NCBI RefSeq assembly: GCF_037975235.1
Contig: NZ_CP150241.1
Location: forward strand, 434,001-498,000
Reading direction: 5' to 3'
Length of the DNA: 64,000 nt
Origin: Paenibacillus sp. FSL R5-0341
Lineage (GTDB): Bacteria; Bacillota; Bacilli; Paenibacillales; Paenibacillaceae
The position numbers and the translations under genes are program-made. Position 1 is the stretch's first letter. Each line of letters starts with the position of its first letter. Shown here piece by piece: positions 63,403 to 64,000 of this stretch. Below the pieces are notes generated by a model. That model was not told the DNA's origin. It saw only the letters and a list, made by a program, of their open reading frames with translations, and did no database searches.

Positions 63403-64000
63403 ATGGATCAAAAGCAATCTGGGCGACGCAAGCTTCGCTTTGGGCGGTCCTTGATGTCCAGATATATGATCCTGATTCTCGCGGCAGTATTATTCGTGCC
63501 CGTCGTTCTTCCGATCATATCCATCATTTATGTTGTGGTGGTGAATAACACGAATTCGAATCAAGCGTCACCATATGGTGACGTTACCCGAATCAGTAAC
63601 TTGTGGTTGCGTGAAGCACAGAAACTGGATGGTGCTACAGATGGAGAGGTTAGCGCACGGTTGAAGCAGTTACATCGCAAGTATTCCAAAGCTTCCATGT
63701 ATCGAGTGAATGCTCGTGGTGAGACGGTTTTTATTCTGGGTGGTGAAGATGTATCGCTGGTGAAATCCACGTCGGCGGATGGCAAATCAGACACGATATT
63801 GAAGTGGTCATTGGATTCAGGGAAAACTACAGAGACCCGAATTCCAGCTGAATGGAATGCGAACAATACCGTGCAATTCATGAAAGAAGCTACCTATCGT
63901 GATCCACTAACTGTAGTTGCCTATGTAGGCGGAGATGAACAGGACAGAGGACAGGGCTTCATGGTCATTGAAGTGCCGCGATCTCTTTTGCAAATGAAAC
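63403..64000 (+). CDS. Sensor histidine kinase, partial (cut by window end)
   Basis: The frame is open to the end of the window and encodes about 199 residues so far: a basic cytosolic N-terminus, one membrane helix (about residues 20-45: MILILAAVLFVPVVLPIISI) and the start of an external sensor domain. The kinase core is beyond the window. ATG 63403 has AAGGGAG eight bases upstream; ATG 63343, which overlaps the response regulator stop, is an alternative. Its identity as a kinase is inferred from the OmpR-type regulator directly upstream. Confidence 0.75.
   Translation, partial: MDQKQSGRRKLRFGRSLMSRYMILILAAVLFVPVVLPIISIIYVVVVNNTNSNQASPYGDVTRISNLWLREAQKLDGATDGEVSARLKQLHRKYSKASMYRVNARGETVFILGGEDVSLVKSTSADGKSDTILKWSLDSGKTTETRIPAEWNANNTVQFMKEATYRDPLTVVAYVGGDEQDRGQGFMVIEVPRSLLQMK

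Noticed and set aside
1..64000. CRISPR arrays, tRNA or rRNA genes, prophage
   Set aside because: No regularly spaced short direct repeats with unique spacers, no cloverleaf or rRNA sequence and no phage structural genes were seen.

Overview
The window looks like a chromosomal segment of a Paenibacillus-type Firmicute (Bacillota). The evidence is consistent: AGGAGG-class ribosome binding sites with frequent TTG/GTG starts, Gram-positive lipoprotein signals, a T-box upstream of a seryl-tRNA synthetase, TPP and glycine riboswitches, a CsoR/CopZ/CopA copper system, and a PhoP-type box before pst. No rRNA, tRNA, CRISPR array, phage or replication origin was seen. One intact IS3-family element is present.

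Layout. 0.4-4 kb: CopC-CopD fusion behind a NarL-type two-component system. 4-9 kb: GGDEF/HD-GYP protein, a DUF5317 protein with a 34-residue membrane peptide, and a secreted SLH-like protein. 9.3-15.7 kb: nucleoside ABC uptake operon ending in a molybdopterin oxidoreductase and a nucleoside phosphorylase. 15.9-17.2 kb: IS3 element. 17-26 kb: acetyltransferase, phosphotransferase-like gene, csoR, copZ, copA, then a TetR-linked membrane exporter and a nitroreductase. 26-31 kb: TatD nuclease and a TPP-riboswitch-controlled thiamine-precursor ABC operon read leftwards. 31-44 kb: mixed enzymes, T-box/serS, an Ig-like surface protein, small metabolic genes and the 5-oxoprolinase operon pxpBCA. 44-51 kb: LysM-anchored 5'-nucleotidase, EAL protein, chemoreceptor. 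51-57 kb: ArsB-type transporter and pstSCAB. 58-60.5 kb: tandem glycine riboswitch plus two-subunit L-serine dehydratase. 60.7-64 kb: GH13 amylase and an OmpR-type two-component system cut by the window end.

The most unusual content is non-coding. Family 1 is a dispersed element of about 140-230 bp with terminal inverted repeats; nine copies or fragments lie between genes. Its copies can fold alike even where the sequence differs (paired changes in two different stems). One copy is inserted inside another, so it is or was mobile. Every copy whose flanking transcription direction is clear has the same orientation relative to that transcription, and two copies sit inside operons between the binding-protein gene and the remaining transporter genes. 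Family 2 is a palindromic element of four 24-bp units, paired at exactly 50-bp spacing; one of its two copies is split by the IS3 element. I do not recognise either family.

Starts were moved inward from the longest reading frame wherever a clear ribosome binding site supports a shorter protein; each case is stated.
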